64,000 bases of DNA, from the NCBI GenBank assembly GCA_036850595.1, contig CM072166.1, positions 19,322,756 through 19,386,755 of the forward strand. Direction: 5' to 3'. Under the pieces are notes generated by a model, which ran no database searches, was not told the origin of the DNA, and saw nothing but the letters and a program-made list of their open reading frames with translations. Source of the DNA: Rhyacichthys aspro. Taxonomy: Eukaryota; Chordata; Actinopteri; Gobiiformes; Rhyacichthyidae. Below, one piece after another: positions 41,901 through 45,884 of the stretch (position 1 is the first letter of the stretch; each line of letters begins with the position of its first letter). The position numbers and the translations under genes are program-made.

Positions 41901-43279
41901 GTACCTCCTCGCAAATCTCAGTTTTCACTAACACGGCGCTTAGTGGCAGACAGAGCCAATCAATAGCCAATCACTGTAAAAAAGAAAAAAACAAACAAAA
42001 CAAAAACAAATGTTCAAGTCAAAAATTTTAAATTACTTTCTTTTCTTTTTTTTAAATATAGTATACAAAATTCTAAATGTATCTTACATTGATTGTAAAT
42101 TACAACCAGCATTTTATTCTAAGTTTTTTTTTTTCTCATTTTTAACAGAACATTTACTGTAATTATTATGTGATGCATTAAGTGATCTTGTCAGTTTTCT
42201 TAAATTACACAAAAATGTCTGTAAAAATAAAATAATTAACACTAATTAAATATGCTACACATTATATAAAGGTTTATGTTCATACTAATTATTAAAAGTT
42301 TTACTCTCTAATTTTAAAGTAAATCCTATTCATTTTATATTTAAGCGTAATTTTACATTTAAACTGTCATTTAACATGTGGCACATTATATTAAGGTTTA
42401 TGTCCATATTTAACTCCCTGATAATCTAAAGGCAAACATAAAATTAAGTCTGGGTGTTAAAAATTGGGCTTATATACTATATACTCTGTTCCAGAGTTAA
42501 ATAGTGTGTGAGATTCACTCTATATTTTAGTACTCTTCATTTGTGACTTAAACAGAGTGAACTCTTAAGACAATGTCACGAACTGAGGTAGTTCAATTTG
42601 AGTCTTTGTGGATGTTATCAGAGAAAAAGTAATGAGCAAGTGTTGAGTGTAAACATCTGTGATGACATATTATTTATAGGTGAAGCTTTAGAAAATTATG
42701 TTTGACTTTTATGTTTGAAATTAATGATTTTGATAAATTCATGATTTATCTTTATTTATATGCCAACTAAACCACTAAATCTTTAACTTGTCTCTGTCGA
42801 TGTCAGTCATTGTCTGACCACAAACAGCACCCATCATATTTTGGTAAAAATGTTTACAAGGCAACAAATATAATCATTTTGTGCCATCACATATTTACAC
42901 GGAACACTTCATTAGTTTTTCTCTGATAACTTCCACAGATACTAAAACAGATCTGTAAATCTCCTACAGGTCACAACAGTGTCTCAAGAGTAAAATGGAG
43001 CATTATACCTGAGAAATATCTCTGCTCCCTTGCTGCTCTTTCACGCTTGGACCTCTAAAGCCTGCTCCAACAGAAGACGAACAATGCACTGCACACATGA
43101 AACAGGAATAGTACTGGGACGCACTAAAGGTTAACTAAAAGGTTTGATGACTTTCAACCACAGAACTGTTACCTTATAATCTGCTATGAATAATACTAGT
43201 ATGGACATGCATTTGAAATTGTGTTTATGTTGCTTCTAGCGAGGATGTGCAGTAATGGAACACAGGCAAGACTTACCAT
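1704..43279 (-). CDS. adgra1: Adhesion G-protein-coupled receptor A1 (GPR123), join of 6 pieces
   Basis: The coding join on the minus strand is 43279-43277, 7183-7056, 6982-6859, 3616-3465, 3231-3136 and 2991-1704. All introns are GT-AG and the total is 1791 bp, exactly 597 codons including the stop (596 aa; the human protein is about 560). It is an orphan plasma-membrane adhesion GPCR of the GPR123/124/125 group. This member lacks the large GAIN-containing ectodomain and is expressed mainly in brain (family knowledge). Visible hallmarks are DLKKVLSFPPYPG before TM1, HPVVYACTAVMLLCLL (TM1), GWHTLLNF, a Cys in CQIVGIVLHY (TM3), [32 protein letters not shown] (TM6-7), the post-TM7 segment CAKRDDVW, and the C-terminus GNIRTGPWKNETTV with a class I PDZ ligand. 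No stop or frameshift interrupts it, so it is presumed functional. Which paralogue (a or b) cannot be told. Confidence 0.92.
3136..3231 (-). CDS. adgra1: adgra1 coding exon (TM4)
   Basis: This 96-bp exon has acceptor GATTGCAG and donor GTAAGTG. It encodes FYIVSDGVPLIIVGVTAGFG (TM4) followed by MENYGSRDGALY, where the extracellular loop 2 begins. Phases join cleanly to both neighbours: a split Arg codon at the 5' side and a split Tyr codon at the 3' side. Confidence 0.93.
3465..3616 (-). CDS. adgra1: adgra1 coding exon (TM3 and intracellular loop 2)
   Basis: This 152-bp exon has acceptor TTTGTCAG and donor GTAAGAA. It encodes VGIVLHYASLSTLLWLMFTA (TM3), RNIYKDVSK and a basic loop ending PTIL plus a split Arg codon. 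Confidence 0.93.
4404..4899 (+). mobile_element. non-autonomous DNA element, 9-bp target duplication (copy A)
   Basis: Ends are TAACCTTGCGCTGC... and ...GCAGAGTCAGGTTA, flanked by a perfect 9-bp duplication TGGAAAAAC (4395-4403, 4900-4908). The L2 host sequence is continuous when the element is removed. Inside, an ATG at 4607 opens MATLKAISVDAAIESV... ending ESISSLK; a related peptide (ESVLSEVESISSLKE) is legible in copy B at 59 kb. This may be the first exon of the autonomous parent. The superfamily is unknown; a 9-bp duplication fits Mutator-like or IS4EU elements. Confidence 0.7.
5128..5527 (+). mobile_element. tRNA-derived SINE, near full length
   Basis: The 5' part has pol III A-box-like (TAGCAGAGTGG) and B-box-like (GAGTTCAAATC) motifs, followed by a unique body. 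The 3' tail is GGGATAAGCGGTAGAAG plus (ATGA)n. A perfect 13-bp target duplication, GAAGGTTAGTGCC, lies at 5115-5127 and 5528-5540. It is inserted in the L2 copy. Truncated relatives occur at 14783, 27694, 30528 and 53705. Confidence 0.85.
6226..6567 (+). repeat. unclassified fish repeat plus L2 3' tail
   Basis: 6226-6507 resembles a dispersed fish repeat of unknown class (GGTGAAGACGTTTCATC motif). 6508-6567 is an L2-type 3' end (TTGTGATACTGTGCTATATA then AATAAAATTTAATTGAA), similar to 20878-20920. Confidence 0.5.
6859..6982 (-). CDS. adgra1: adgra1 coding exon (TM2)
   Basis: This 124-bp exon has acceptor CTGTCTGCAG and donor GTAAGTTG. It encodes VIRINRNGWHTLLNFLF, then TM2 HTGLTFGVFAGGINQ, then INLPFVCQI at the start of TM3. 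Residues match the family-specific GWH/RHTLLN and FAGGIN motifs. Confidence 0.93.
7056..7183 (-). CDS. adgra1: adgra1 coding exon (N-terminus and TM1)
   Basis: This 128-bp exon has acceptor TTGTGGACAG and donor GTAAGG. It begins GAT CTG AAG (DLK), which in the family immediately follows the initiator Met, so the ATG must lie in an upstream exon. TM1 is HPVVYACTAVMLLCLLVSIV. The exon ends TYILHH plus a split Ser codon. Confidence 0.93.
7184..8828. other. adgra1 intron, nothing recognised
   Basis: Start of the long first coding intron. Short frames at 7601-7977 and 8299-8484 have no recognisable protein and no supporting splice context. Confidence 0.4.
8837..9532. mobile_element. hAT-type non-autonomous transposon
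   Basis: Terminal inverted repeats CAGTGGCGGGCCGT... and ...ACGGCCCACCACTG are flanked by a perfect 8-bp duplication CCTAGGAG (8829-8836, 9533-9540). That combination is typical of hAT. No transposase frame is visible, so the 696-bp copy must have been moved in trans. Confidence 0.82.
9541..10714. repeat. intron with LINE 3' tail (10120-10300)
   Basis: 10120-10300 matches a common fish LINE 3' end in style: GGCAGCTGTGGCTAC, CCACCACCAGTGTGTGA, then a TGTAAAGTGCTGTGAGTG-type tail. The remaining bases, including an open frame at 9483-9782, were not recognised. Confidence 0.5.
10715..11094. mobile_element. MITE with identical 65-bp terminal inverted repeats
   Basis: Left end 10715-10779 (TAGCCTGGCCAGCCAG...) and right end 11030-11094 are perfect reverse complements over all 65 bases by reading. 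A 9-bp duplication ACAAAATAG sits at 10706-10714 and 11095-11103. There is no coding capacity. Identical ends suggest a recent insertion or gene conversion. The end motif TARCCTGRC resembles the 9-bp-duplication element at 4404. Confidence 0.88.
11700..12210 (-). pseudogene. L1-like LINE reverse transcriptase fragment
   Basis: Broken minus-strand frames read ITLIKKKGKDLTICVSYRPV then LAKVLARR, and further on SIDTEKAF and LLFDLAIEPLAI, in the order of an L1-clade RT. Frameshifts and stops occur throughout. A separate L1 copy whose 3' end is near 12210 lies just upstream, so one L1 may have inserted into another. Confidence 0.65.
12215..14165 (-). pseudogene. L1-like LINE ORF2 C-terminal part, split by a MITE
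   Basis: Minus-strand frames at 13650-14165 read PLWDKKKPRVNIKTM then ALPNVRLYNLPFEMSRLVKH and LSWIKIEQEL. After the MITE at 13013-13647 they continue to 12588 (PGTFIHAIWECGTVYLFW, SPRLWLLGDQSVLPGVSK). This is the conserved C-terminal region of fish L1 ORF2. It is 5'-truncated, ends in an A-rich tail near 12215, and has several frameshifts. Confidence 0.7.
13013..13647 (+). mobile_element. TA-flanked MITE (CCGTATTTTCCGG family), copy 1, partly duplicated
   Basis: Ends are CCGTATTTTCCGGACTATA and TATAGTCCGGGAAATACGG, with TA on both sides (13011-13012, 13648-13649). The first about 130 bp plus 18 bp of flank are repeated in tandem (period 150 bp: 12995-13144 and 13145-13294, one clear mismatch). 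It is inserted in the L1 remnant. Confidence 0.8.
14190..14335 (+). pseudogene. L1-like RT fragment in opposite orientation
   Basis: The plus-strand frame reads DISDLANYRPVSLLGVDCKI and LTKVLASRLEK, the early RT motif of L1 ORF2. It directly abuts the minus-strand ORF2 C-terminal part, so it could be the inverted 5' piece of the same insertion. Confidence 0.6.
14343..15335 (-). repeat. left arm of a large inverted repeat with a two-exon relic
   Basis: The arm matches the reverse complement of 16735-18190 over about 680 bp once insertions are excluded. On the minus strand it carries an exon at 15189-15114 (acceptor ATATCTTCAG, donor GTGAGT; LEITLSGTHLETTRRGQRQY FLKYE) and a second exon near 14710-14615 (TVVQSTEEEDEAIDEDPYQI). 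The CAG acceptor of the second exon is damaged here. The protein is not recognised. A SINE interrupts the intron. Confidence 0.7.
14783..15087 (+). mobile_element. 5'-truncated SINE copy
   Basis: This has the same body and tail as the SINE at 5128. The duplication ACATGTCACC is at 14773-14782 and 15088-15097. The opposite inverted-repeat arm keeps the uninterrupted site (GGTGACATGT near 17738), which confirms the insertion. Confidence 0.85.
15620..15829 (-). repeat. dispersed fish repeat end (CAGTGTTAATTTTGACAGC type)
   Basis: On the minus strand it begins CAGTGTTAATTTTGACAGCA and continues with repeated TTTAGTC/GACTAAA motifs, a common fish DNA-element terminus. The partner end was not found. 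Confidence 0.45.
15960..16556. repeat. palindromic element interrupted by a THAP-type MITE
   Basis: Bases around 15962-16040 (CTAATTATGATGCTAACAGT, GACTCCAAATTAGCGCATTC) are inverted at 16300-16328 plus 16507-16556. An inner pair (ATCCTTGAGCCACTCA...GTAAACAGGAA at 16128-16170, inverted at 16255-16293) forms the centre. The right half is broken by the element at 16329. Confidence 0.65.
16329..16506. mobile_element. MITE of the GGACCCTTTTCACGC family (copy 1)
   Basis: Inverted ends of about 40 bp (GGACCCTTTTCACGCTGTG, ACCGGAAGTAGC) enclose a short core. The core includes, on the minus strand, ATGGCTCAATCGACC, the same start as the THAP exon in copy 3 at 47075. The palindrome's other half shows the empty site. 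Confidence 0.75.
16735..18190 (+). repeat. right arm of the large inverted repeat with a two-exon relic
   Basis: Inverted homologue of 14343-15335. On the plus strand, exon A is 16911-16987 (THLDTAQRGQLQYFLKYE; one stop replaces Gly) with donor GTAAGT. Exon B is 17810-17904, with acceptor TTTGTGCAG, reading AQSCHTVVQSTEGEDEAKDE DPYQI and a TAA stop. The intron carries the TA-flanked MITE. Gene of origin not recognised. Confidence 0.7.
16995..17724 (-). mobile_element. TA-flanked MITE (CCGTATTTTCCGG family), copy 2
   Basis: Ends CCGTATTTTCCGGACTATA and the reverse complement; TA at 16993-16994 and 17725-17726. It is the opposite orientation of copy 1 and about 95 bp longer, with internal repeats of CTTCCTCCTGTGCACTGAAA type (17230-17460). 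The left inverted-repeat arm keeps the empty site (GTGAGTAGGCC on its minus strand). Confidence 0.82.
18421..18670. repeat. 20-bp minisatellite
   Basis: About 12-13 tandem units of roughly TTACACTCTGTACCCCTTAA (18-21 bp, several variants such as CACACTATACCCC) run head to tail. The array sits between the inverted repeat and the L2 copy. Confidence 0.85.
18740..20920 (+). mobile_element. L2/CR1-type LINE copy with internal deletion
   Basis: 18767-18949 encodes the endonuclease-RT linker (LTEENKNNPRFLFSAV). 19078-19923 encodes RT (ENYRPLSSLPF, GIPQGSVLGPKLFTLYM, FHCYADDTQLYLS, KTHINQTCKTAFFHLRNIAK). The stretch between RPLSSLPF and the GIPQGS block is too short, so RT blocks 3-4 are deleted. 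The 3'UTR ends TTGTGATACTGGGC then AATAAAATTGAATTAAATTC. The catalytic YADD is retained but the copy cannot be active. Confidence 0.85.
19078..19923 (+). pseudogene. L2-type reverse transcriptase ORF, internally deleted
   Basis: A 281-codon open frame. RT blocks in order: SKLFKEGFP/NETILNIINT, AVIKPLLKK, ENYRPLSSLPF, then after the deletion GIPQGSVLGP, CYADDTQLYL, LNPEKTEVIILG and the C-terminal SDAEK. Loss of the middle of the RT makes it non-functional although the frame is open. Confidence 0.8.
21589..21841 (+). CDS. first exon of the TTAA element's plus-strand gene
   Basis: An ATG in a CpG-rich promoter-like block opens MDSADTKNPERPPAQQHSN and a basic region (RRPKLECDRRQRKTSQSR). It ends ...QNRLSFHSE plus a split codon at donor CAGAAG|GTAAGA. 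The basic region followed by xxRxSF resembles the exon in the element at 25569 (KRKKMADERNK ... SFERWRALK). Function unknown; possibly a DNA-binding N-terminus of a transposon protein. Confidence 0.5.
22820..22978 (+). CDS. internal exon-like segment in the TTAA element
   Basis: The acceptor CCACGTCAG and donor GAGGACAG|GTATGT bound a segment reading GEHEWALSRSSMHLWMWDKE and then GPLVSSLGLCPHLQLNWPRH. If spliced to the acceptor at 23248 (TTCTTTAG) the frame ends after two codons. AATAAA lies near 23321. It is therefore probably the last coding exon of the plus-strand gene. Not recognised. Confidence 0.4.
23468..23945 (-). mobile_element. solo LTR
   Basis: A 478-bp segment in TG...CA form (TGTAGCGTG... 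and ...CCACCACA on the plus strand) is flanked by a 5-bp duplication CCATG (23463-23467, 23946-23950). On the minus strand it has an AATAAA (TTAATAAATC near 23527) followed by a pyrimidine-rich end, so its sense is minus. No internal retroelement genes are adjacent. Gypsy-type is likely but not proven. Confidence 0.75.
23951..24120 (-). CDS. P2X7-ballast-like Cys-rich segment in the TTAA element
   Basis: The minus-strand frame reads GFFLDVPERVTPG, then RCTCLNCPVM, TTDLENKCC (motif 24039-23983). The spacing CxCxxC-x2-M-x6-ExxCC resembles the cysteine cluster of the P2X7 C-terminal (ballast) domain, found in many fish transposon-linked proteins. An upstream exon is suggested by TTCTCTTCTCAG before 24217 and an ATG exon (MFTEE|GTAAG) at 25021-25007. 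The frames do not join without a shift, so this is a relic. Confidence 0.42.
24800..24841. repeat. perfect 19-bp stem with GAAA loop
   Basis: CTAACTACTGTATTGTGTT, then GAAA, then the exact reverse complement. It lies inside the TTAA element. Confidence 0.9.
25569..26639 (+). mobile_element. Kolobok-like TTAA element with a first-exon relic
   Basis: TTAA duplications are at 25565-25568 and 26640-26643. Inverted ends AGGTGGAATAGAAAATGTTT and AAACATCTTCTATTCCACCT. It contains one promoter-proximal exon (26106-26302) but no other coding sequence, so it is an internally deleted derivative. Confidence 0.78.
26106..26302 (+). CDS. first exon of a TTAA-element protein (SFERWRALK domain)
   Basis: The ATG starts MAAKNTDEGNCKRKTMFEVA, a basic stretch AAKRKKMADERNKTT, then VVLGASFERWRALKAQRG and LTDALVAKFMLDG up to donor GACGG|GTAAGT. 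The RW-containing helix-like motif recurs in many fish transposon first exons (recollection, unverified). Likely a DNA-binding or oligomerising N-terminus; not host. Confidence 0.5.
27480..28670. repeat. decayed tandem repeat, units of roughly 0.3-0.4 kb
   Basis: The motif ATTCTAGCCTGCTNAGGCC... followed by a CTCCAGCACC/GAGCTGGAG-like stretch recurs near 27505, 27905, 28330 and 28640. A second motif (GCAACTCACCCTTCCACCAGAGATTT) recurs near 27825 and 28555. A short SINE tail interrupts the first unit. Confidence 0.6.
27694..27811 (+). mobile_element. short 5'-truncated SINE copy
   Basis: Only the last about 118 bp of the SINE, ending GGACTAAGCGGTAGAAAATG plus ATGA units. Target duplication TGCATAATTA at 27684-27693 and 27812-27821. 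Confidence 0.82.
28680..30300. other. adgra1 intron, nothing recognised
   Basis: AT-rich intron. It includes a T run at 29831-29852 and a CATGACGTCATG palindrome near 29528. No gene or classifiable repeat seen. Confidence 0.4.
30315..30527 (+). mobile_element. L2/CR1 linker fragment
   Basis: Same endonuclease-RT linker as at 18.8 kb: AQTWYYSTMTEENKKNPRFL in one frame. It is truncated on the right by a minus-strand SINE. Confidence 0.65.
30528..30950 (-). mobile_element. SINE copy, minus strand, near full length
   Basis: Starts at the (ATTC)n tail, then CCACTTAGTCCCG, CAGGGTACACCCTGGACAG, CATGCATGTCTTGGGCGG, and the AGCCAAGGATGTTT repeats of the 5' body; reverse complement of the element at 5128. 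The end near the tRNA-like head is degraded (GGGATTTGAACTC survives). Flank duplication unclear. Confidence 0.8.
31346..31703 (-). mobile_element. GGACCCTTTTCACGC-family element (copy 2)
   Basis: Inverted ends GACCCCTTTCACGCTGTGCGT / ACGCACAGCGTGAAAAGGGTC, with TA outside. The interior shares about 190 bp with copy 3 at 47.3-47.6 kb. GGAAAATCGTGAAAGCG corresponds in reverse to the THAP-like LSFHDFP stretch. Confidence 0.75.
31710..33045. repeat. intron with a 0.2-kb dispersed repeat (32225-32430)
   Basis: 32225-32430 (GTCGATGCTGACCTTTACCC ... TGTGAACACAGGA) is a close paralogue of 59431-59625. The rest shows no recognisable gene; the frame at 32640-32867 has no support. Confidence 0.5.
33346..34330 (-). 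pseudogene. Rex3 ORF: C-terminal RT after a frameshift
   Basis: Continuation of the RT in another frame: SLYDRSRSLVRIAGSKSD, VGLRQGCPMSPVLFIIFMD, SSLLFADDVVLLA (catalytic ADD present), EFKYLGVLFTSEGR, TLTYGHELWVMTE and RWLGHLFRMPPGRLPGE. It ends LLRLLPP and a stop. A deletion between repeated CCGG motifs near 34310 explains the frame change. Confidence 0.88.
34310..36505 (-). pseudogene. Rex3 ORF: endonuclease and N-terminal RT
   Basis: The frame begins MRFRRPFMMSRTTRTVTSPG. The apurinic-type endonuclease shows LALGTWNVTSLGGKEPE, GLTSTHSLGSG, VVCAYGPNG, LLGDFNAHVGND, SMIDFVVVSSDLR and LSTDHHLVV. The RT begins at LLGGRAPGVDEIRPEFLKSL, then TGVVVPLFKKGDRRVCSNYRG, CGFRPGRGTLDQLYTL, CFVDLEKAFDRVPRG. 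It runs out of frame after LWEYGV. Confidence 0.88.
36624..37561 (-). mobile_element. TTAA element of the AGAGTAACT family (copy 1)
   Basis: TTAA at 36620-36623 and 37562-37565. Ends AGAGTAACTAAACCCTAAAAC and the complement of AGAGTAACTCAACCCTTTAAC. It is the reverse-orientation homologue of 55171-56317. Kolobok-like by TTAA duplication; no transposase. Confidence 0.8.
37230..37418 (-). CDS. conserved 62-codon ORF in the TTAA element
   Basis: Reads MSDWHKYLFDGAVPLYSLLS, PELEDLGFSV, RPEPEQFRPQSQPEAW, AFLEKMGALVE and stops. The other copy (55335-55526) keeps the same start, length and stop with about 77% identity. The amino-acid changes look as frequent as expected without selection. Probably an exon inherited from the autonomous parent; function unknown. 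Confidence 0.4.
   Translation of the reverse strand: MSDWHKYLFDGAVPLYSLLSPELEDLGFSVDIRPEPEQFRPQSQPEAWTDEAFLEKMGALVE
37680..38370. other. adgra1 intron, nothing recognised
   Basis: AT-rich intron between the ORF1 remnant and the L2 copy. No gene or clear repeat. Confidence 0.35.
38380..39525 (+). pseudogene. L2-type LINE copy: endonuclease and N-terminal RT
   Basis: Upstream pieces read LTKTWHNPLDYFSLNQTTPP-like endonuclease start. The open frame 38758-39522 has VTVVIYRPPKPN, SSIILIGDFNFHMDN (endonuclease), then after an internal deletion FQPISNLPFLSKILKCI, FEPFQSGFCQQHSTETALLK and VNNNLLSSESG (RT). The 3' half is missing. A second L2 lineage compared with 18.7 kb. Confidence 0.75.
39690..40480 (+). 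pseudogene. Tc1-like transposase remnant
   Basis: Nucleotide blocks of a Tc1 transposase in order: GGTTACAGAGCAATTTCTAA, GACTCATCCAAGAGGTCAC, CCCCAAGACTTTTGGGAAAA, GATGGTCTGGGGCTGCTTTA and the DDE-domain peptide DWHSQSPDLNPFEMLWHDLK. The C-terminal part is in one frame; earlier parts are shifted. Inverted termini were not found. Confidence 0.82.
40490..43276. other. 5' part of the adgra1 intron, nothing recognised
   Basis: Includes a C-rich stretch at 41740-41790 and AT-rich sequence at 41990-42760. Some direct similarity between 42235-42300 and 42360-42410 (ACATTATATNAAGGTTTATG). No gene seen. Confidence 0.35.
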
Positions 43280-43422
43280 TGTCCGGCTGGAGTCACACTG
43301 CAGATGTGAAGCAGGCCTGGTCCTCAAGCTCCATGAAGCGCTCCAGCTGGGGCCTGCTGTGACCCGGGATGTCCAGCATGGTGCTCTCAGTCTGGGGAGG
43401 CTAACTCCAGCACCAACCTCAT
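43277..43422 (-). other. adgra1: adgra1 upstream exon: 5' leader ending in the initiator ATG
   Basis: On the minus strand a T-rich acceptor (TTGTGTTTTTAG) opens a 146-bp segment. It ends ...GGACAATG directly before a consensus donor GTAAGTC. The first coding bases of the next exon are GATCTGAAG, so splicing creates ATG GAT CTG AAG (MDLK), exactly the family start, with A at -3 and G at +4. Placement rests on the splice sites and protein homology; the intron would be 36.1 kb. No RNA evidence is available here. Confidence 0.72.
43293..43379 (-). promoter_or_regulatory. upstream ORF (28 codons) in the adgra1 leader exon
   Basis: The ATG at 43379-43377 has an A at -3. It starts a 28-codon frame (MLDIPGHS... 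ending TSAV) whose TGA ends 13 nt before the receptor ATG, in a different frame. A shorter frame starts at the first base of the exon (MRLVLELASPD). By position these could dampen initiation at the receptor ATG; this is inference. Confidence 0.45.
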
Positions 43423-45585
43423 CTAAAAACACAAACAACCCACTCGTGTGCTTTGTGCGTTTCTACAGTGCTCCCATTGGTCCCATGATTCGCTTTGAGA
43501 AATACTGAGGTCATACAGGTTGTGAACTTAACACCAACCACTAAATTACATTCAATTTTAACATTCAACTCAAATCTGAAAGACAGGTCTCTAAGCAAAA
43601 TTCACAGTTCTCAATATGATGAAAAGCTGTATTGATATTTGTTGCTCTAGTGTGCAGAGGATGCTCTGTGGTTTGTGAGAGTGAAAGTGAAGATGAATGG
43701 AGCAAAAACTGTCACTTGTGGAGCTCCTGTAGGCTACACATTTACAGCCACGCATACGCTTACTCAGCCATGCATTAAGAGAAAAAAATAAGCAAAAATG
43801 GATGACTTTAGGGCAAATAACATAAAAATTAAAGAGAATCCAAGATTGTTCAATTCAAAGCCTGAAAAAGTATTACCAACCACAAAACAAGAGAAACAGC
43901 ACTTTCATCTCTGTTCCTGGATATTTCAACTGGATACAGGTCTCCCCCTGACCCCAGCCCCCAAACTTATAAACCCATAACTGCCATATTACTTCAATTA
44001 TTTGTCCAATGTACCTGGGTTACGACTTGAATTTCTCTTTTTAACCAGGGTTAAACCAGGGCTGAGAAAAAAAAATCAGCGCTTTGAACCTTAAGCGGGA
44101 GTTTCTTCCTGCCTGTGTACGACTGCGCTACATTGCCGACTGAGATGAACACAGCCCACAAAAACAGAGACTGACAATAGCCTATGGCCGCGTTTATTGC
44201 CCACAGAAGAGTGCCACGCGCTTGGACACGGAAAACAAAATATGAAATATGAAAACCAGAGATGATTACCTGCGGTGGCGGAGGCAGCTCTGTTCCGGTG
44301 CAGCGTGGGCTGATGAGTGCGAGGCTCCGTATGCCGTGTCGCGCTGCCGCATATGACGTCAAGACAAGAGGTGGGACACAAGAGGCACGTGAGGCAGCAG
44401 TGACATCACTCTGGAAGAGCCAAATGTAATGTGTACTTCTTTCTGAATGTACTTCTTTCTGAATGTATTTTTCTGCATAATTCTAAAAGTGTGGTTATTT
44501 TTTTTATACTTAGACATTTTTTCTCCATTTTGCTACAATTGATTGCTAACGTGCTAGTTTTCTGCCTTTATGGTTGAAACAAAAATAGAAGAATTGTGGT
44601 TAATATACTTCAGCGAAGTCCACTTGCATGCACTCGCACCCAATGCGCAAATGAGAAACATGAGGGCATAAGTGCAGCTATTGGGACAGGGCCAACAACA
44701 ACAAAAAAACAGGAAATAAAAGGCTTGTTCTTACTTATCTAAAAAGTGACTTTTACTTAAAAAATACAAGTGTAGCAACAACCAATTAATCTACTGTGAC
44801 TTAAACAGAAAGTAACTGTGTTGTAAGTGTATAGAGCCCACTCACCTGCCAACCTCCCAACCACAAACATGTACAAAGAGAGCATCAAACACAAAGAGCG
44901 AGAGACAGTGATGCTTCTTGTCTCCCCTTTTAAAGTTTTTGGCCCCTGCAATCATTGGCTAATCCTTCAAACTCCCAAGTCCCACCCGCAGCACCTGAGC
45001 ACAGACAGAGGAGGGGGAGAGACAGAAGCAAAATACAGACAGACCTCCTCTGCTTGTAACATGGCTATCTTCCTGCTGAAGCCTGGATTGAGACAGCCAT
45101 AAATGGCACCTCATCAGCTCCTCAATCCCACCTGAGGACTGCAGCCCTCTATCAGTTCTCTATCAGCTTCCTCTGCTATAGTGAGAAGACTGCAATGGCT
45201 CAGTTCATTTTAGTCAATCCATCACTTCAGTTTCTATTGGGGGTTGTCTGCCATGCCCAGGACAGACTTGGGTTGGATCAAGGCTGCTACAGCAAGATCG
45301 AGAAGTGACAAGTTCCCACAGCAGGTGCTTTTTTAGGTTCAAAAGTCAGAAATGAACCTGTTAACTTGGGAAAAGTGGATGTTCTGACAGGTTTCCCCAA
45401 GGAGATGCACACCAAACACAAGCATGTAGTGTGCCCACACGTATTTCGTCGCTGCATTGTGTTGCTTAATATTGAATTGTTTGACTTTAATTATTTAGAT
45501 CATTTTATTAATATTCCATGTAGCTTAGAGTCCCACTGGGCTTGTAACAAAACATCAACTTGTGATGCAACCTGGACACATCATC
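43423..45585. other. adgra1 5' region outside candidate exons
   Basis: Apart from the candidate promoter at 44.27-44.40 kb I see no exon or repeat I can name. A frame at 44827-45102 is unsupported. Confidence 0.35.
44270..44400 (-). promoter_or_regulatory. candidate adgra1 promoter / first exon with CRE
   Basis: A locally CpG-rich block contains a full palindromic CRE (TGACGTCA, 44354-44361). It is followed on the minus strand by GC-rich sequence ending at a donor, CACCGCAG|GTAATC (44270/44269). It lies 0.85 kb upstream of the acceptor of the ATG exon, with matching strand. There is no TATA box. The transcription start is not determined. Confidence 0.42.
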
Positions 45586-45589
45586 AGTT

Positions 45590-45880
45590 ATTCAATTCAA
45601 TTTTCAATTCAATTTTATTTGTATAACCCAGTATCACAACAACAATTGCCTCAAAGGGCTTCACAAAACAGACAGTAAAATGCAAACAGGCAGAACAAGA
45701 AAACATCCCCTGTCCTTAGAGCCTGCATCAGGGTATGGAAATACTCAAAAAACCCAGCTGGGGAAAAAGAGAAACCTCAGGGAGAACCACAGAAGGAGGG
45801 ATCCACTCCCAGGACATGTCTGTCAATAGATGTGTCCAGGACAGTTATGTTGCAAACATCATACTCCGATACATAGAATG
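45590..45880 (-). mobile_element. L2 3' end, minus strand
   Basis: TTCAATTCAATTTTATTTGT, CCCAGTATCACAACAACA, GGAGAACCACAGAAGGAGGG, GACACATCTATTGA-type sequence; reverse complement of 20640-20920. Confidence 0.8.
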
Positions 45881-45884
45881 ATCT

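Noticed and set aside
44827..45102. 91-codon ORF near the adgra1 promoter
   Set aside because: No recognisable protein; opposite strand to the gene and no conserved motif.
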